Below are positions 14,708-24,783 of a stretch of DNA of 64,000 nt, piece after piece. How positions within the stretch are numbered: position 1 is the stretch's first letter; each line of letters opens with the position of its first letter. The position numbers and the translations under genes are program-made. The notes below the pieces were generated by a model. It was not told the DNA's origin and searched no databases. It worked only from the letters and a program-made list of their open reading frames with translations. Origin of the DNA: Bacillota bacterium. GTDB lineage: Bacteria; Bacillota; Clostridia; Christensenellales; Pumilibacteraceae. The stretch spans positions 1-64,000 of the forward strand of contig WRAY01000001.1 in the NCBI GenBank assembly GCA_009779975.1, in the 5' to 3' direction.

Positions 14708-15496
14708 TTATCTAATTCCGTTTAACTCCATGATGTCTAAAAGAGCATTAACCAACGGAACCGGAGTTGCTCTCATTTGAACCGGAGTGATTTGATAACC
14801 CTGATGTTCTTGATCAGGTCCTGATTGCCAAACATGGTCATAAAGATAGAAATAGACTGTTTTGATTTCAACGATGTTGTCCGGATCAGCAGAAACACGA
14901 ACTCTGGCTCTGTCAAATTTGATTACTTCATCTTCGCCGGTGATAGTATCACGAACGGTGATTGTTTGATAGTTATAGCCGTCTAGGTTGTCCCATTCAA
15001 AATAAAGAACAAATTCACTCTCATGTCTTGCCACAACATTACCAAGCCTGTTTCTTATTGCCGCTTGAGTTGTCAGTCTGTCTCTTTCAGGTATCATCGG
15101 AGGAATTTCATCATAGATCTCCGGATCCGGAACAAAGTCAGGGTCAATAATATCTCTTGTTGCAAACTCAAAGTTATTTGAAAATCCGCCTTCAAAAATT
15201 CCACGGAGCAACGAAAACTGGGCTCCGCTTAAGCCCTCGTTTAGCATATCCAATTGGTCAAGGTCTGAGTCTCTGTCTGAGTCTGCAAACAAAGTGAAGT
15301 GTTCCGCTCCATATGCATGAATTCGAACTCTGTCAAAGTTTTCAAATTCTCTAAAGCCGTTTGCTGTGATTAGTCCCAAAACAAGACCTGCAATAAACAG
15401 CCCGAGGATTATGACAGCAAGTCCGATTGCTGACCATCTTATCCATCTTTTTCTTCTTTGTTTTTGTTCAGATGCTTTTATTATTCTTGTTGCCAT
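14708..15496 (-). CDS. Single-pass membrane protein downstream of ftsH
   Basis: 262 residues: a basic N-terminus (KQRRKRWIRW), one transmembrane helix at about 22-45, and a large acidic extracellular domain. No family recognised. GGAGAT precedes the ATG. It lies 100 bp after ftsH on the same strand, before a shared terminator, so the two are probably co-transcribed. A role as an FtsH partner or substrate adaptor is only suggested by position. Confidence 0.7.
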   Translation of the reverse strand: MATRIIKASEQKQRRKRWIRWSAIGLAVIILGLFIAGLVLGLITANGFREFENFDRVRIHAYGAEHFTLFADSDRDSDLDQLDMLNEGLSGAQFSLLRGIFEGGFSNNFEFATRDIIDPDFVPDPEIYDEIPPMIPERDRLTTQAAIRNRLGNVVARHESEFVLYFEWDNLDGYNYQTITVRDTITGEDEVIKFDRARVRVSADPDNIVEIKTVYFYLYDHVWQSGPDQEHQGYQITPVQMRATPVPLVNALLDIMELNGIR

Positions 15497-15596
15497 AGTT
15501 TTATAAATCTCCGATTTATTTAAGTGAAAGGTGAAAAATATTGTTAAAAATTTTTTTACTTAAGATATTATTTTTCATATTTAATTTTCACTTTAA

Positions 15597-17636
15597 TTAA
15601 ATTATTTCTCTTTGCGGTGTTTCGTCAATTACCGGTTCCGGCGGCGGTGCGGTGCTTAGGTGAGCATACTTATTTTTTAGCCTTTCAGCGAGTGCCTCTT
15701 TTATTTCGTCGCCGGTTTTGCCGTTCATTATCATTTCAACTTCTTCAGCATAGATTGTTTCGCACTCAATCAATAATCTTACCATGACATCCATTTCTTT
15801 ACGATGTTTTTTGAGAATTTCAAGGGCTTTTTTATAAGAAGTGTCGATGATTTTTGAAACTTCCCTGTCAATTGCTGCTGATGTTTCTTCGGAATAGTTG
15901 CTTTGTGAACCATAGTCACGACCTAAAAATACTTCGCCGCTTGAACCATAGAACACATTTCCGAGTGTTTCACTCATACCCCATTCCATGACCATTTTGC
16001 GAGCAATATTGGTTGCATTTTGGAAATCGCCCACCGCTCCTGCTGAAATGTCTTGAATGACAATTTCTTCTGCGGCTCTTCCTGCCATAGTCATTGCGAG
16101 GTTGTCACGAAGTTTGTTAATAGTGTAGGGAGTGTCATCATTTTCTCTTGTCATGAGGACATAGCCGCCTGCTCTGCCTCTTGGAATGATACTGACTTCT
16201 TGAATAGGGTCACAATATTTATTAACTTTTGCAACGATTGCATGACCTGCTTCATGGTAGGCAACAATGCGTTTGTCAACTTCTGTCACTAGCCTTGATT
16301 TCTTCTGAGGACCAAGCAGCACTTTTGTTATGCCCTCGTCCATATCTTTCATGTTAATCAAAACTCGGTTGTCTCTTGCACAAAGTATTGCCGCCTCATT
16401 TAACAGGTTTGCAATATCCGCTCCTGAAAACCCGCTTGTTCTTCTTGCCAGTGCTTGGAAATCAACCTCAGGAGATATTGGTTTGTTTCTTGCATGGACT
16501 TTAAAAATTGCTTCACGGCCTCTGACATCAGGAACATGAACAGTGATTTGTCTGTCAAATCTTCCGGGACGAAGCAACGCAGGGTCCAAAATATCGGCAC
16601 GGTTTGTTGCTGCCATTACAATTACACCCTCGTTTGTTTCAAAGCCGTCCATTTGAACGAGTAATTGATTGAGTGTTTGTTCTCTTTCATCATGACCGCC
16701 GCCTAAGCCCGCACCTCTTTGACGACCGACTGCGTCAATCTCGTCAATAAATATTATGCACGGCATGCTTCGTTTTGCTTGTTCAAACAAGTCTCTGACA
16801 CGGCTGGCGCCGACACCGACAAACATTTCAACAAAGTCTGAGCCTGAAATGGAAAAGAACGGAACGCCGGCCTCTCCTGCTACTGCTTTTGCAAATAGTG
16901 TTTTACCTGTTCCGGGATGACCGACTAAGAGAACGCCTTTTGGAATTTTTGCTCCGACTTTAGTGAATTTTTCGGGCTGTTTTAGGAATTCGACAATTTC
17001 TTGTAATTCTTGTTTTTCTTCTTCTGCTCCTGCGACATCATTAAATCTCACTTTTGATTGAGACGCTTGATTGGTTTTTGACTTGCCAAAATTCATTGCT
17101 TGTTTGTTTTGCCCTGATATTGAACGGAACAAGAAAATAGCAATGATTACAATAAGAATGATTGAGGCGATTGGCCATATCATGCTCAAAAAACTAACTG
17201 CGTGCCTGTCGTTAAAAGACATGGTGAATAATAACGCTCTGGCTTCTTCCAAGTTTTCAAGAGATTCAGCAATCGCATACTCGTCTCCGCCTGCAACTGC
17301 CAGTGCGTGGATATTCATCAAGCGAACTTCTTCAGCACCTCTAATGGTTTCTGCTTCTATCAATCTCTCGATATGAGGACCTCTTGAAATAAAGTAGAAC
17401 TGCCAGCGATTGCCTTCAATCGCTTGATTTGTTTCAGGGTTTCTCCTGAGCCTGAACTCAACTCTATCGTTGACAACATTGACTGCCGCCACATTATTTT
17501 GTTCAAAGTATCTTATGAAATCTTGACTCTCACGCCTGACTGGACCTGATGAACACGCAATAATAGTCACAGCAATAATTGCGAAAATCGTCAAAAATAA
17601 TATAAGCGTAATCATTCCTTTGGTGCTATTTCTCAA
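15597..17636 (-). CDS. ftsH: ATP-dependent zinc metalloprotease FtsH
   Basis: 679 residues: N-terminal membrane segment (8-27), a small extracellular domain, a second membrane segment near 145-170, an AAA+ domain and the M41 protease. Walker A reads GHPGTGKT (His where most FtsH have Pro), Walker [10 protein letters not shown], and the zinc site HEAGH. It degrades unneeded membrane and cytosolic proteins. The start is a TTG at 17636, nine bases after AGGAG; no ATG fits that site. Odd point: the first segment ends IIACSSG, which satisfies a lipobox, with Cys at residue 28. Confidence 0.96.
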   Translation of the reverse strand: MRNSTKGMITLILFLTIFAIIAVTIIACSSGPVRRESQDFIRYFEQNNVAAVNVVNDRVEFRLRRNPETNQAIEGNRWQFYFISRGPHIERLIEAETIRGAEEVRLMNIHALAVAGGDEYAIAESLENLEEARALLFTMSFNDRHAVSFLSMIWPIASIILIVIIAIFLFRSISGQNKQAMNFGKSKTNQASQSKVRFNDVAGAEEEKQELQEIVEFLKQPEKFTKVGAKIPKGVLLVGHPGTGKTLFAKAVAGEAGVPFFSISGSDFVEMFVGVGASRVRDLFEQAKRSMPCIIFIDEIDAVGRQRGAGLGGGHDEREQTLNQLLVQMDGFETNEGVIVMAATNRADILDPALLRPGRFDRQITVHVPDVRGREAIFKVHARNKPISPEVDFQALARRTSGFSGADIANLLNEAAILCARDNRVLINMKDMDEGITKVLLGPQKKSRLVTEVDKRIVAYHEAGHAIVAKVNKYCDPIQEVSIIPRGRAGGYVLMTRENDDTPYTINKLRDNLAMTMAGRAAEEIVIQDISAGAVGDFQNATNIARKMVMEWGMSETLGNVFYGSSGEVFLGRDYGSQSNYSEETSAAIDREVSKIIDTSYKKALEILKKHRKEMDVMVRLLIECETIYAEEVEMIMNGKTGDEIKEALAERLKNKYAHLSTAPPPEPVIDETPQREII

Positions 17637-17921
17637 TTTTTATATCTCCTGTCTGCAATGCATAATTCATAATTAACAATGCATAATTTGTCTAAGGGCA
17701 TAACTCCTCATTCTACATAGTAGATAGTATATCATATTTTAGGAAGTTATATCAAGCGTTTAATGGGATTTTTTTGAAAATAATTAATTAAGAATTCAAG
17801 TAAGAATTGAAAAGTGAAATGTGAAAAATCGGGTTAGATTGTTTTTACATCATCTTAAGCAAAGCGAAGAATCCGGCGATAGCGTAAAATAATTCTAACA
17901 ACACTTTTCATCTTTCCCTTT
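17637..17921. repeat. Gene-free gap with family D and family B repeats
   Basis: 17650-17710 contains family D wording (GCATAATTCATAATTAACAATGCATAAT). 17805-17921 is a family B element in reverse orientation, with core CATCTTAAGCAAAGCGAAG then AATCCGGCGATAGC. No gene is seen. Confidence 0.65.
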
Positions 17922-19367
17922 TTAATTTTTACCTTTTTTAAATCCTTTGATTTGCCTTATCATTTCATCGTCTTTTTTTATGATGAATGCTATCAGCATA
18001 TTTAGGGCAAAGAAGATTATGCCGGAGATTAGACCCAGTATGACAATGTTCGGAAGAACTCCCAGATTTATGCGAGGGATAATAAAGTGAAGCGATGCTC
18101 CTGTCACTATTCCGACCAGAGCGTATTTGAGATGCTCAAGTCTCAAAAGATTTGGTAGAATTTTTTGTTTTAGTGCGAAAAAAATCATTGTGATTAGCCC
18201 TAAAAATTCACCGACTGTGATTGCCAAACTAGAAATAAAAGCACCATAGCGGCGAACAAGGGCGATATTGAGAGTGAGAACGATAACTGCAACAACTATG
18301 CCTGAAAAAAAGGTGTTTTTCTCTTTGCCTGACGGGACTGCAACGCAGAGGTTGATAAAGACACTTAAAGTTGTGAAAATTAAAAGAGACGAAGTCATTC
18401 TCAAAAGATAAACTGCCCCTAGAAACTCTTCACCACCCATGAATAAAATAAGAGGACGAGAGAGGACAAAGACGGAAACAAATGAAAAAATCAGACCATA
18501 GACTGTCAAGTTGAATGTTTTTTGCAAAAGGGATTTATAGGCGGTTTGGTTAGTTGAATAAAGATAATTCAGCCTTGGCGCAATAGTTCTTGCCAAAACT
18601 AGTGAAGGTATGCAGGCAAGGGTTGAAATAGTCATTGCGAGAGTAAACAATGCCAGTTCATTTGTTGAATAACTGCCTAATATTTGGCGATCAACAAAAG
18701 TGTAGATTGAGGCAATAACGGCAGCAAAAAAGAAAAATTTAGCACTATAGCCCATCTTGAACGGGGACGCTCCTTTGAGAGAAAAGCCGACAAGAGAAAC
18801 ACTTTTTATAAAATTGAGAACATGAACACCGCTGATTGCAATTATGCTGATTATCGCATAGATATAGAGATCATTTTCACTTCTGACGAAAATAAAAAAT
18901 GCGGCAACAGCGAGGGTTCTTAGTATCACACTTCTAATGGCGATATATTTAAATTTTTCTAAGCCCACGAACAACCACTCGGTGTGGAAGGCATGAAGGA
19001 CAATCATTGCGGAAAAAAGAATGAGCAGTCCCCTCACCTTTTGGTATGGCTCAAAAAAAAATGTCATGAGAATAAAGGGCAGCATCACAACAATCATTGC
19101 GATAATACTCATGATGATAGTTGAAGAATATATTTTTTTTAACTCTTCTTTGTTCTCTCTGTTTTTTGCTATTTCTCTCCCGCTATACGCACACAATCCA
19201 ACAGTTGCAAAAACTAAAAAAATGCTGACTGCACTAAACGCAAAGTTGTATAGCCCCATATTTTCAAGCCCTAAAACCCTGTTGACATAAGGCACAACAA
19301 GAAGAGGCATTAAAGCAGCGGATAATATGTGAATAGCGTGAAAGATTGTGTTTTTTCTTAGTGACAT
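17922..19367 (-). CDS. Polysaccharide/lipid-linked oligosaccharide flippase (Wzx-type)
   Basis: 481 residues with about 14 hydrophobic helices and almost no soluble domain. The N-terminal MSLRKNTIFHAIHILSAALM and the phrase PYVNRVLGLENMGLYNFAFS match the O-antigen/teichoic-type flippases of the MOP superfamily (VPYVSRVLGxxGxG). It should flip undecaprenyl-linked glycans across the membrane. It stands alone, with no glycosyltransferases beside it, and is followed by a family B repeat. No clear ribosome binding site. Confidence 0.85.
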   Translation of the reverse strand: MSLRKNTIFHAIHILSAALMPLLVVPYVNRVLGLENMGLYNFAFSAVSIFLVFATVGLCAYSGREIAKNRENKEELKKIYSSTIIMSIIAMIVVMLPFILMTFFFEPYQKVRGLLILFSAMIVLHAFHTEWLFVGLEKFKYIAIRSVILRTLAVAAFFIFVRSENDLYIYAIISIIAISGVHVLNFIKSVSLVGFSLKGASPFKMGYSAKFFFFAAVIASIYTFVDRQILGSYSTNELALFTLAMTISTLACIPSLVLARTIAPRLNYLYSTNQTAYKSLLQKTFNLTVYGLIFSFVSVFVLSRPLILFMGGEEFLGAVYLLRMTSSLLIFTTLSVFINLCVAVPSGKEKNTFFSGIVVAVIVLTLNIALVRRYGAFISSLAITVGEFLGLITMIFFALKQKILPNLLRLEHLKYALVGIVTGASLHFIIPRINLGVLPNIVILGLISGIIFFALNMLIAFIIKKDDEMIRQIKGFKKGKN

Positions 19368-19419
19368 AGTAGGATGACAAAATTAGTTTGTGATGAAAAT
19401 AAGCAAATCATTCTAACAA

Positions 19420-19530
19420 TGTTTTAAGTGAAAAGTGTTGTTATAATTATTTATGCTATCGCCGGATTCTTCGCTTCACTTAAGATGACATGAAAACAAC
19501 CCAACCTGATTTTTCACCTTTCACTTTTAA
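19420..19530. repeat. Family B dispersed element
   Basis: AAGTGAAAAGTGTTGTTA at the left and CACCTTTCACTTTT at the right, core ATGCTATCGCCGGATTCTTC followed by GCTTCACTTAAGATGACA. It is very similar to 13120-13224 and fills most of the gap between the flippase and spoIIID. Confidence 0.75.
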
Positions 19531-19607
19531 CTTACTTAATTTGTCGTTTTTTGTCATAAACATGCGTTTTCGCTCATATATTTTTAAAGCAAAGAGAGGT
19601 GAAAAAG

Positions 19608-19856
19608 ATGAAACAACACATTAAAGACAGAGCCCTTATGCTCGCTGACTACATATTGAAAACACGCCACACAGTTAGAGAAACAAGCAAAATCTACAGT
19701 GTCTCAAAAAGCACAGTCCACAAAGATGTTACTCAAAGACTGCAAATACTAGACAATGAAAAATACGAGTCAGTCAAAGAAATATTGGAACACAACCTCT
19801 CCGTCCGCCATATCCGAGGAGGACAAATGACAAAATTGAAATATGAGAGCAAATAA
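19608..19856 (+). CDS. spoIIID: Stage III sporulation regulator SpoIIID
   Basis: 82 residues. KSTVHKDVTQRL and the C-terminal SVRHIRGGQMTKLKYESK are SpoIIID hallmarks; length is as in other Clostridia. It is a helix-turn-helix regulator that works in the mother cell with sigma-E. An in-frame GTG at 19599 sits on the AGAGAGG ribosome binding site, so ATG 19608 is chosen. It is a solid marker that the organism belongs to a spore-forming lineage. Confidence 0.95.
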   Translation: MKQHIKDRALMLADYILKTRHTVRETSKIYSVSKSTVHKDVTQRLQILDNEKYESVKEILEHNLSVRHIRGGQMTKLKYESK

Positions 19857-19904
19857 AAAGTGAAAGGTAAAATGTAAAAAGTATTGTTAATATAAATTCA
19901 AATC

Positions 19905-19940
19905 AAAAAGACAGCGAGTTGTTAATTTCGCTGTCTTTTT
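19905..19940. terminator. Bidirectional Rho-independent terminator
   Basis: AAAAAGACAGCGA (19905-19917) and TCGCTGTCTTTTT (19928-19940) pair perfectly. It sits between convergent spoIIID and the J-domain gene. Confidence 0.88.
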
Positions 19941-19950
19941 ACTTATATAG

Positions 19951-21021
19951 TTACTTTCGAATTTTTTTAGTTGATTTTTGTTCTGCTTCTTCCTCTTCTT
20001 CTTCCAAATAGTCTTCTTCTGATTCGCCGGTTAAACTGTCGATATAGTCGTCCAGTTCGTCAATATGATTGTTGAGAGTTTCTAATTGTGAGTGCAACTC
20101 TTTCAATTCTTCTTCTTTCTTTGCGTTTTCTTCTTCCAGTTGCTTGACGGTCTCTTTGAATCTGTCTACTCTTGCAGTTAGTATTGTCTGCTCAATTTTG
20201 ATATTTTCAACCTCAACTTCATTCGGGCAATTTTTGACACAGTTTCCGCCGTGACCTACTTGTTCTTCCGCTATTTTTTCAATTTGCTGAATTTGCTCTT
20301 CTAACTCTTCTCTCTCTTTTGATATATCTTGGTTTAGTTTTTCAATTTGAGAAAAATATTGAAGATTTTTTTTGTGAAGTTCTGTGTTTCTTTCAGTCAG
20401 AATTTTTATTTCCAGTTGCAATTGATTAATAGTTATTTTTGATTTGTCCTGAGCCTCTCCGCTGCCTTTTGCAAACCCTTCGCTAAATGCCCTTTTCACT
20501 TCCATTTCCTTTAGGTGCTTTTGAAGAACAGTATCATTTGCACTTGGCGGACGAGGTTGAAATCCGGGAGGCGGTGTTGATGTTTGATGAGCAAAAGTGT
20601 TTGGTCTATTAAACGGCGGAGGTTGAGGAGGCGGTTGAAACGGTCTTGCATACTGAGGGGGCGGAGGGGGTGGATGCGTTCCTGCTCTTGAGTATTGCGA
20701 GGGAGGCGTTTCAGTTTTTGGATATGGCTGCGGTCCTGTTTTTGGATATTGAGGAGGTTGATTGGCATATGAATTTGTTTTTATATTGTGAACAAATTTT
20801 TGCCTATTTTGAAAATCAGCAAACTTTTTATCATAGTCTGCCTTTTTTTTCTCATCGCCAAGCGTGTCATACGCCTCATTAACCTCAACCAGCGTTTCTT
20901 TTGCTCCGACAGCAGTGTTGAGGTCGGGATGATATTTTTTAGCAAGCGCCCGATAAGCATTCTTAATCTCATCTGCATTTGCCGTGTTTTTTACCTTTAG
21001 TATGTCGTAGTAGTTTTTCAT
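19951..21021 (-). CDS. J-domain protein with long coiled coil
   Basis: 356 residues. Residues 1-66 are a J-domain with the HPD tripeptide (KKYHPDLN) and YDTLGD. It therefore stimulates a DnaK-type chaperone. Residues about 85-165 are Pro/Gln/Tyr-rich, and about 190-335 a long Glu/Lys/Leu coiled coil; the tail is very acidic. It lacks the zinc and substrate domains of DnaJ, so it is a specialised co-chaperone, not DnaJ itself. A Cys pair (NCVKNC) lies in the middle of the coil. Neighbours suggest no particular client. Confidence 0.85.
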   Translation of the reverse strand: MKNYYDILKVKNTANADEIKNAYRALAKKYHPDLNTAVGAKETLVEVNEAYDTLGDEKKKADYDKKFADFQNRQKFVHNIKTNSYANQPPQYPKTGPQPYPKTETPPSQYSRAGTHPPPPPPQYARPFQPPPQPPPFNRPNTFAHQTSTPPPGFQPRPPSANDTVLQKHLKEMEVKRAFSEGFAKGSGEAQDKSKITINQLQLEIKILTERNTELHKKNLQYFSQIEKLNQDISKEREELEEQIQQIEKIAEEQVGHGGNCVKNCPNEVEVENIKIEQTILTARVDRFKETVKQLEEENAKKEEELKELHSQLETLNNHIDELDDYIDSLTGESEEDYLEEEEEEAEQKSTKKIRK

Positions 21022-21167
21022 GAGTGTATGTGTTTATTTTGACATATCCTTTTTGTTTTGTCAAGCAAATTGCACGACTTTGTTATCAAAATCTATTACT
21101 AATATTAACTTTGATTGTTTTTGCTATTCATTGATTGCATACCCGAATGGTTCAAAACTGATTTACT

Positions 21168-22541
21168 CTATACCTCGACACTTTCACCGGATTCTGCGTC
21201 TTGGAACATCAGCCAAAAGCCCTCGTCTTCAGGAACTTTGGGATTTAGGGGCATCCACTGGGCAAAGCCGTCCAGTTCTTCGGGAGCATCTTGAGAATAT
21301 TTTGCCGGAACACCATAGCAGATATAGTCAGGTTTTTCGCCGACTAACCCTACAACATAGAATTTGTCTTTGTCATCGTATTCAATTCTTACCCATTTTG
21401 TTTGCGGCATGAGAGCGGCCAATGGTTCGTATGGCGGATTGTTTTTAAACATTTCATCCAATTGATCTTTTATCATTTCATAGAATATTGTTTTTGTTTG
21501 GGAGTTGTTAACTGCATTTTCAACTGTGAATGAAGAGAGCGGCGGGATTGTTGCAAAAGATTGATGATTAGCGGTTAGTGATTGAATTGTGGGGTTGAGT
21601 TTGGAGTCTGAAGTTTGGAGTTTGGAGTTGTCCATGATGAATTCGTCCTTAATTCCGCTTTCCACTCCACACTCTCTACTCTCCATCTGCGGAATATCGC
21701 CTCTGGATTGATATATGCTGCTGGTTGAGGCGGCTTCGTTGTGTGTGGAATTAGAAGCATCAAATGAGGAATTGTTGTTATAATCATTTTTTTTGTCGTC
21801 TATTAAGAGAGTTTGACTCATCAATGTTTGATTCGGAACGATAAGGGTATCATCACCTACACTATTTTCACCATAATTCTGAATTAAATTCTCATCTTCA
21901 TTATGCGTCGTGCATTGTGAGTTGCGGGCTGAATCCCTGTTCCCTATTCCCCATTCCCCATTCCCTGCCATCTCGTCAAGCGGATTTAGCACAACTTTTT
22001 CTGCACTTCTTGGTGAATATGAAACATCTATTTTCATGTCATCCGGATAATAGTTGACTTGAGCCACGACATTGTCGGAATAATCAGCATGGTCTTTTGG
22101 AAGAATGTCGAGAAAAAAATTTTCAATATTTGCTTCTTCACGAGACGAATACTCCAAATCTTCACTTTTTGTGCCTATTATTTCACCTCGTTTTATCTTG
22201 CGAAGTCCATCCATCATGTTTGCATGCCAAAGTCTGTCGCTTGCTATTGTTCCATAAAGCAGCGGCACTTCTTCAACTGAGGAAAAAATAATGCAGTGAA
22301 CTTTATCAAACTCCACCTCATCAATTTTGAATCTGAGCAAAATTCGACCTAAGCCGCCAAGTTCTCGTCTCAAAATACTTTTTGTCCCTTTTAATCCAAA
22401 AATATATTCCCCATAAGTTAGGTCGGGAATATTATAGATATTTACTGTTGCAAATGTGCCATAAGCATTCCGCTCTAGTGTCAGCGTTCCTTTTGCATTA
22501 AAATCACCTGTTAATATGATTAGTTTTTTTTCGAAATTCAT
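21168..22541 (-). CDS. Conserved hypothetical protein with repeat-derived linker
   Basis: 457 residues in three parts. The first 170 look like a compact domain (RNAYGTFATVNIYNIPDLTY). The last 110 end in a module I remember from many Clostridia proteins (KPDYICYGVPAKYS, FAQWMPLNP, FWLMFQDAESGE), of unknown function. Between them about 180 residues are low-complexity and largely encoded by dispersed repeats: GEWGIGNRDSA from a GGGAATGGGGAATAGGGA repeat, NSQCTTHNED from family D, DNSKLQTSDSKLNP from a TTTGGAGTTTGGAG repeat. Each keeps the frame open. The two end domains look real. Confidence 0.75.
   Translation of the reverse strand: MNFEKKLIILTGDFNAKGTLTLERNAYGTFATVNIYNIPDLTYGEYIFGLKGTKSILRRELGGLGRILLRFKIDEVEFDKVHCIIFSSVEEVPLLYGTIASDRLWHANMMDGLRKIKRGEIIGTKSEDLEYSSREEANIENFFLDILPKDHADYSDNVVAQVNYYPDDMKIDVSYSPRSAEKVVLNPLDEMAGNGEWGIGNRDSARNSQCTTHNEDENLIQNYGENSVGDDTLIVPNQTLMSQTLLIDDKKNDYNNNSSFDASNSTHNEAASTSSIYQSRGDIPQMESRECGVESGIKDEFIMDNSKLQTSDSKLNPTIQSLTANHQSFATIPPLSSFTVENAVNNSQTKTIFYEMIKDQLDEMFKNNPPYEPLAALMPQTKWVRIEYDDKDKFYVVGLVGEKPDYICYGVPAKYSQDAPEELDGFAQWMPLNPKVPEDEGFWLMFQDAESGESVEV
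21587..21970. repeat. Repeat tracts inside the 457-aa gene
   Basis: 21590-21640 (TTTGGAGTTTGGAG words) and 21655-21685 (CCACTCCACACTCTC) appear as a pair. 21900-21965 combines a family D unit (CGTGCATTGTGAG) with a CCCTATTCCCCATTCCCC tract. The same words occur within ddl at 34576-35040. Confidence 0.65.
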
Positions 22542-22557
22542 TTTAAATTAAATAAAA

Positions 22558-22786
22558 ATTAAAAAGTGAAAAGTGAAAAATATGGTTGGATTATTTTAAA
22601 TTAATTCTAACAATACTTTGCATCTTTCACTTTTCAATTTTTATTTTTCTCCTATTCTATATTCTACTATATATATCTATGTCAAAAATCCGCTCATATT
22701 GTCAAAATGCAAAAAAAAATGTCAGGCGCTTTTTTCGACTGACACTTTCTAGTAATGAATTATTTAATTTTTTTAGATATTATTGA
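22558..22786. repeat. Gap with a family B repeat
   Basis: AAAAAGTGAAAAGTGAAAAA and CATCTTTCACTTTTC ends at 22559-22640 without the GCTATCGCC core. The rest of the gap to cvpA is AT-rich with no visible gene. Confidence 0.6.
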
Positions 22787-23599
22787 TTACTTAGATAGAT
22801 AATGAACTATTGATTGCAGACTATAAACTGCTGCTTGATAGTAACCGTTTCCGTTGTAGTAACCATTGCCATTATAGCCATTTCCGTTTGTAATGCTTCC
22901 TCCGTTTCCGTAAAGCCTAAATACTTCGGCGATTTTTATGCTGACATAATAGTTATTTGAAGTTAACATCCAGTCTGAGGCGTATCCTGTCCATGAGAGA
23001 AGATATGGGGCGAGAAAACCTCTTTGAATATCGGTGTAGACTGACTCCATGAACGGAAAATGAATCGCATAAGACATAATCATCATGATAAAACAAGCAT
23101 ACAAAAAGCCTCTCACAAAACCAACCAACATTCCTAATATACGGGACAATGGATTCGGACCTTCGTCACTTCTTTTTAGTTTTTTGATAAAGAATGTTAA
23201 AAGCATCATGACAAGCCTTATGAGTATAAAGAGAGCAACAAACACAATTGCACACAGTATGAAATACGCAAATAATGCCGCTGCCATGTTGCCGTCAAAG
23301 AGTAAGATTGCTGACGGACTTGCTCCATAGGTTAGTCTTGAAATTAAGAATGTGTTGTCATTGACCCAACCGGAAGTCCAACTATAGATTGAATTATCGC
23401 TCAACAGCACAAAACTAGTAACAAAACTCACATCCAATAGAGCATATGCTATTGTTCCTGTTATGAAAAATGCTATAATAAGAGTGACGAACCAGCCGAA
23501 AAAGCCAACCACCATCTTGAAAAAGCCTTTGAAAATACCAAAAAGTCCGACTAATAACATCAGGACTATGATACCTATGTCAAAAAATGATATTGCCAT
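22787..23599 (-). CDS. CvpA-family membrane protein
   Basis: Using ATG 23599, eight bases after AAGGAGG, the protein has 270 residues. It starts FFDIGIIVLMLLVGLFGIFKG, the characteristic CvpA start, and has four hydrophobic segments with SRILGMLVGFVRGFLYA in the last. CvpA proteins are tied to envelope stability and colicin V production; the mechanism is unsettled. The C-terminus carries a Tyr/Asn/Gly repeat (NGNGYYNGNGYY), unusual for the family. The 14 upstream codons come from a family D repeat and are excluded. Confidence 0.82.
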   Translation of the reverse strand: MAISFFDIGIIVLMLLVGLFGIFKGFFKMVVGFFGWFVTLIIAFFITGTIAYALLDVSFVTSFVLLSDNSIYSWTSGWVNDNTFLISRLTYGASPSAILLFDGNMAAALFAYFILCAIVFVALFILIRLVMMLLTFFIKKLKRSDEGPNPLSRILGMLVGFVRGFLYACFIMMIMSYAIHFPFMESVYTDIQRGFLAPYLLSWTGYASDWMLTSNNYYVSIKIAEVFRLYGNGGSITNGNGYNGNGYYNGNGYYQAAVYSLQSIVHYLSK

Positions 23600-23641
23600 G
23601 TGACCTCCTTGTTTCATTGAACAATCCATAATGCACAACAC

Positions 23642-24173
23642 ACAATGATTGTTAGAATTTATTTTAACTTATATTTTGATTTCCGTCAACTGATATGCTT
23701 AGGAAATTTAATTAAAATATGATTAAAGTTTCTTTTTCGTTTAGAGTTGCTAATGCACTATTTTTATTATTAACCATTAAGCAGCACTAAATTGTGATGA
23801 TAAAAAAGTTTTTCTGTTTTTTCGTCAATAAACTTAACTTACGAAATATAGCGAGTGCAACTTACCAATTTCGAAACAAGTCTAATGCGAGAATTTGCGA
23901 AGATATTAATTTAAGAGGCGAGGAGTGTTGCCGTAAATATGATGCAATCCAATAATGAGAGTTGTTTGATGAATTTATTCTCTCCTTTGTATAAACTGGA
24001 TTTGTGGAAATACTACATCTCCTCTTCTCATCTGATATCTCCACAAAATCTCGCAATAGGGCTGCTGCAAAATATTGGAATATGGCATGAAATGCTTGGG
24101 TAAAAGTTTGTTTGCATGAAATATTAAAACATAGCATCCTCAATCATTAATTCCGCTCTCCAACCTCATCACT
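23642..24173. other. 532-bp gap without a convincing gene
   Basis: The ends are family D repeats (CATAATGCACAACACACAATG at 23629-23650 and ATGCACTGTGCATTGTGCG near 24176). The middle has a small stem TTTGTGGA/TCCACAAA (near 24000-24052). A 93-codon open frame on the minus strand has no ribosome binding site and no family look. Confidence 0.5.
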
Positions 24174-24689
24174 CTATGCACTGTGCATTGTGCGTGATGA
24201 ACTGTGTGCTGAAATTGCACTACTAATGACACTTGCTATTTGTCTCGCTAGTTGATAAATGAAACCGAGTGACACACACCCTAATGCACTGCTAGAAGAA
24301 CAAACTGTTGCGGTTATTGAAATATCACCAACTTTCGGCAAATTTTTGTTTGATGCTGCCCCGGGATATATTCCATCGTTTTTGATTGATATTTTTCCTA
24401 AGTCCTCTTTTCTTCCAACTGATGAATCAATGACCAAAATTTTTTTGTCCCGATGCTTGTGTTTGATGAACGCTATTGTTTCAAGTAAGTTGAGAGCATT
24501 AACAGGACGAGAGAGAGAGCCATAGACAAACGCCGAAACATTCATCTCCCTTGTTAAAATATGTCCGACAACAGGCCCCAGTGCATCCCCTGTCACCTTA
24601 TCCGAGCCTATGCACAAAATAACAGGCGACTCACATACTTTAAGCGCCTCATGAGTTGATGTCAAAAATTTCAAAAAATCCGTTTGCAC
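24174..24689 (-). CDS. yyaC: YyaC-type sporulation protein (GPR-like, DUF1256)
   Basis: 171 residues from a GTG start. The phrases LCIGSDKVTGDALGPVVG, VYGSLSRPVNALNL and VIDSSVGRKEDLGKISI are those of the YyaC/DUF1256 family, which shares its fold with the germination protease GPR and is made in sporulating cells. ISITATVCSSS near 130 and LGCVSLGFIY follow as expected. The C-terminal HSSSRTMHSA is encoded by a family D repeat (reverse complement of ATGCACTGTGCATTGTGCG), so the original end has been replaced. Confidence 0.88.
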   Translation of the reverse strand: MQTDFLKFLTSTHEALKVCESPVILCIGSDKVTGDALGPVVGHILTREMNVSAFVYGSLSRPVNALNLLETIAFIKHKHRDKKILVIDSSVGRKEDLGKISIKNDGIYPGAASNKNLPKVGDISITATVCSSSSALGCVSLGFIYQLARQIASVISSAISAHSSSRTMHSA

Positions 24690-24727
24690 GAATAAAGATT
24701 ATTGACAAACAATTATTTTTTAAACAC

Positions 24728-24762
24728 AAAAAAAACACTCGCCTAATAAAGTAAGTGTTTTT
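24728..24762 (-). terminator. Rho-independent terminator
   Basis: On the minus strand AAAAACACT, a 14-base loop, then AGTGTTTTTTTT. It would end transcripts arriving from the phage-like region on the right before yyaC. Confidence 0.7.
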
Positions 24763-24783
24763 AAAAATGTAAATTATTTTATT

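Noticed and set aside
23862-24143. 93-codon minus-strand frame as a gene
   Set aside because: No ribosome binding site, no family resemblance, irregular composition.
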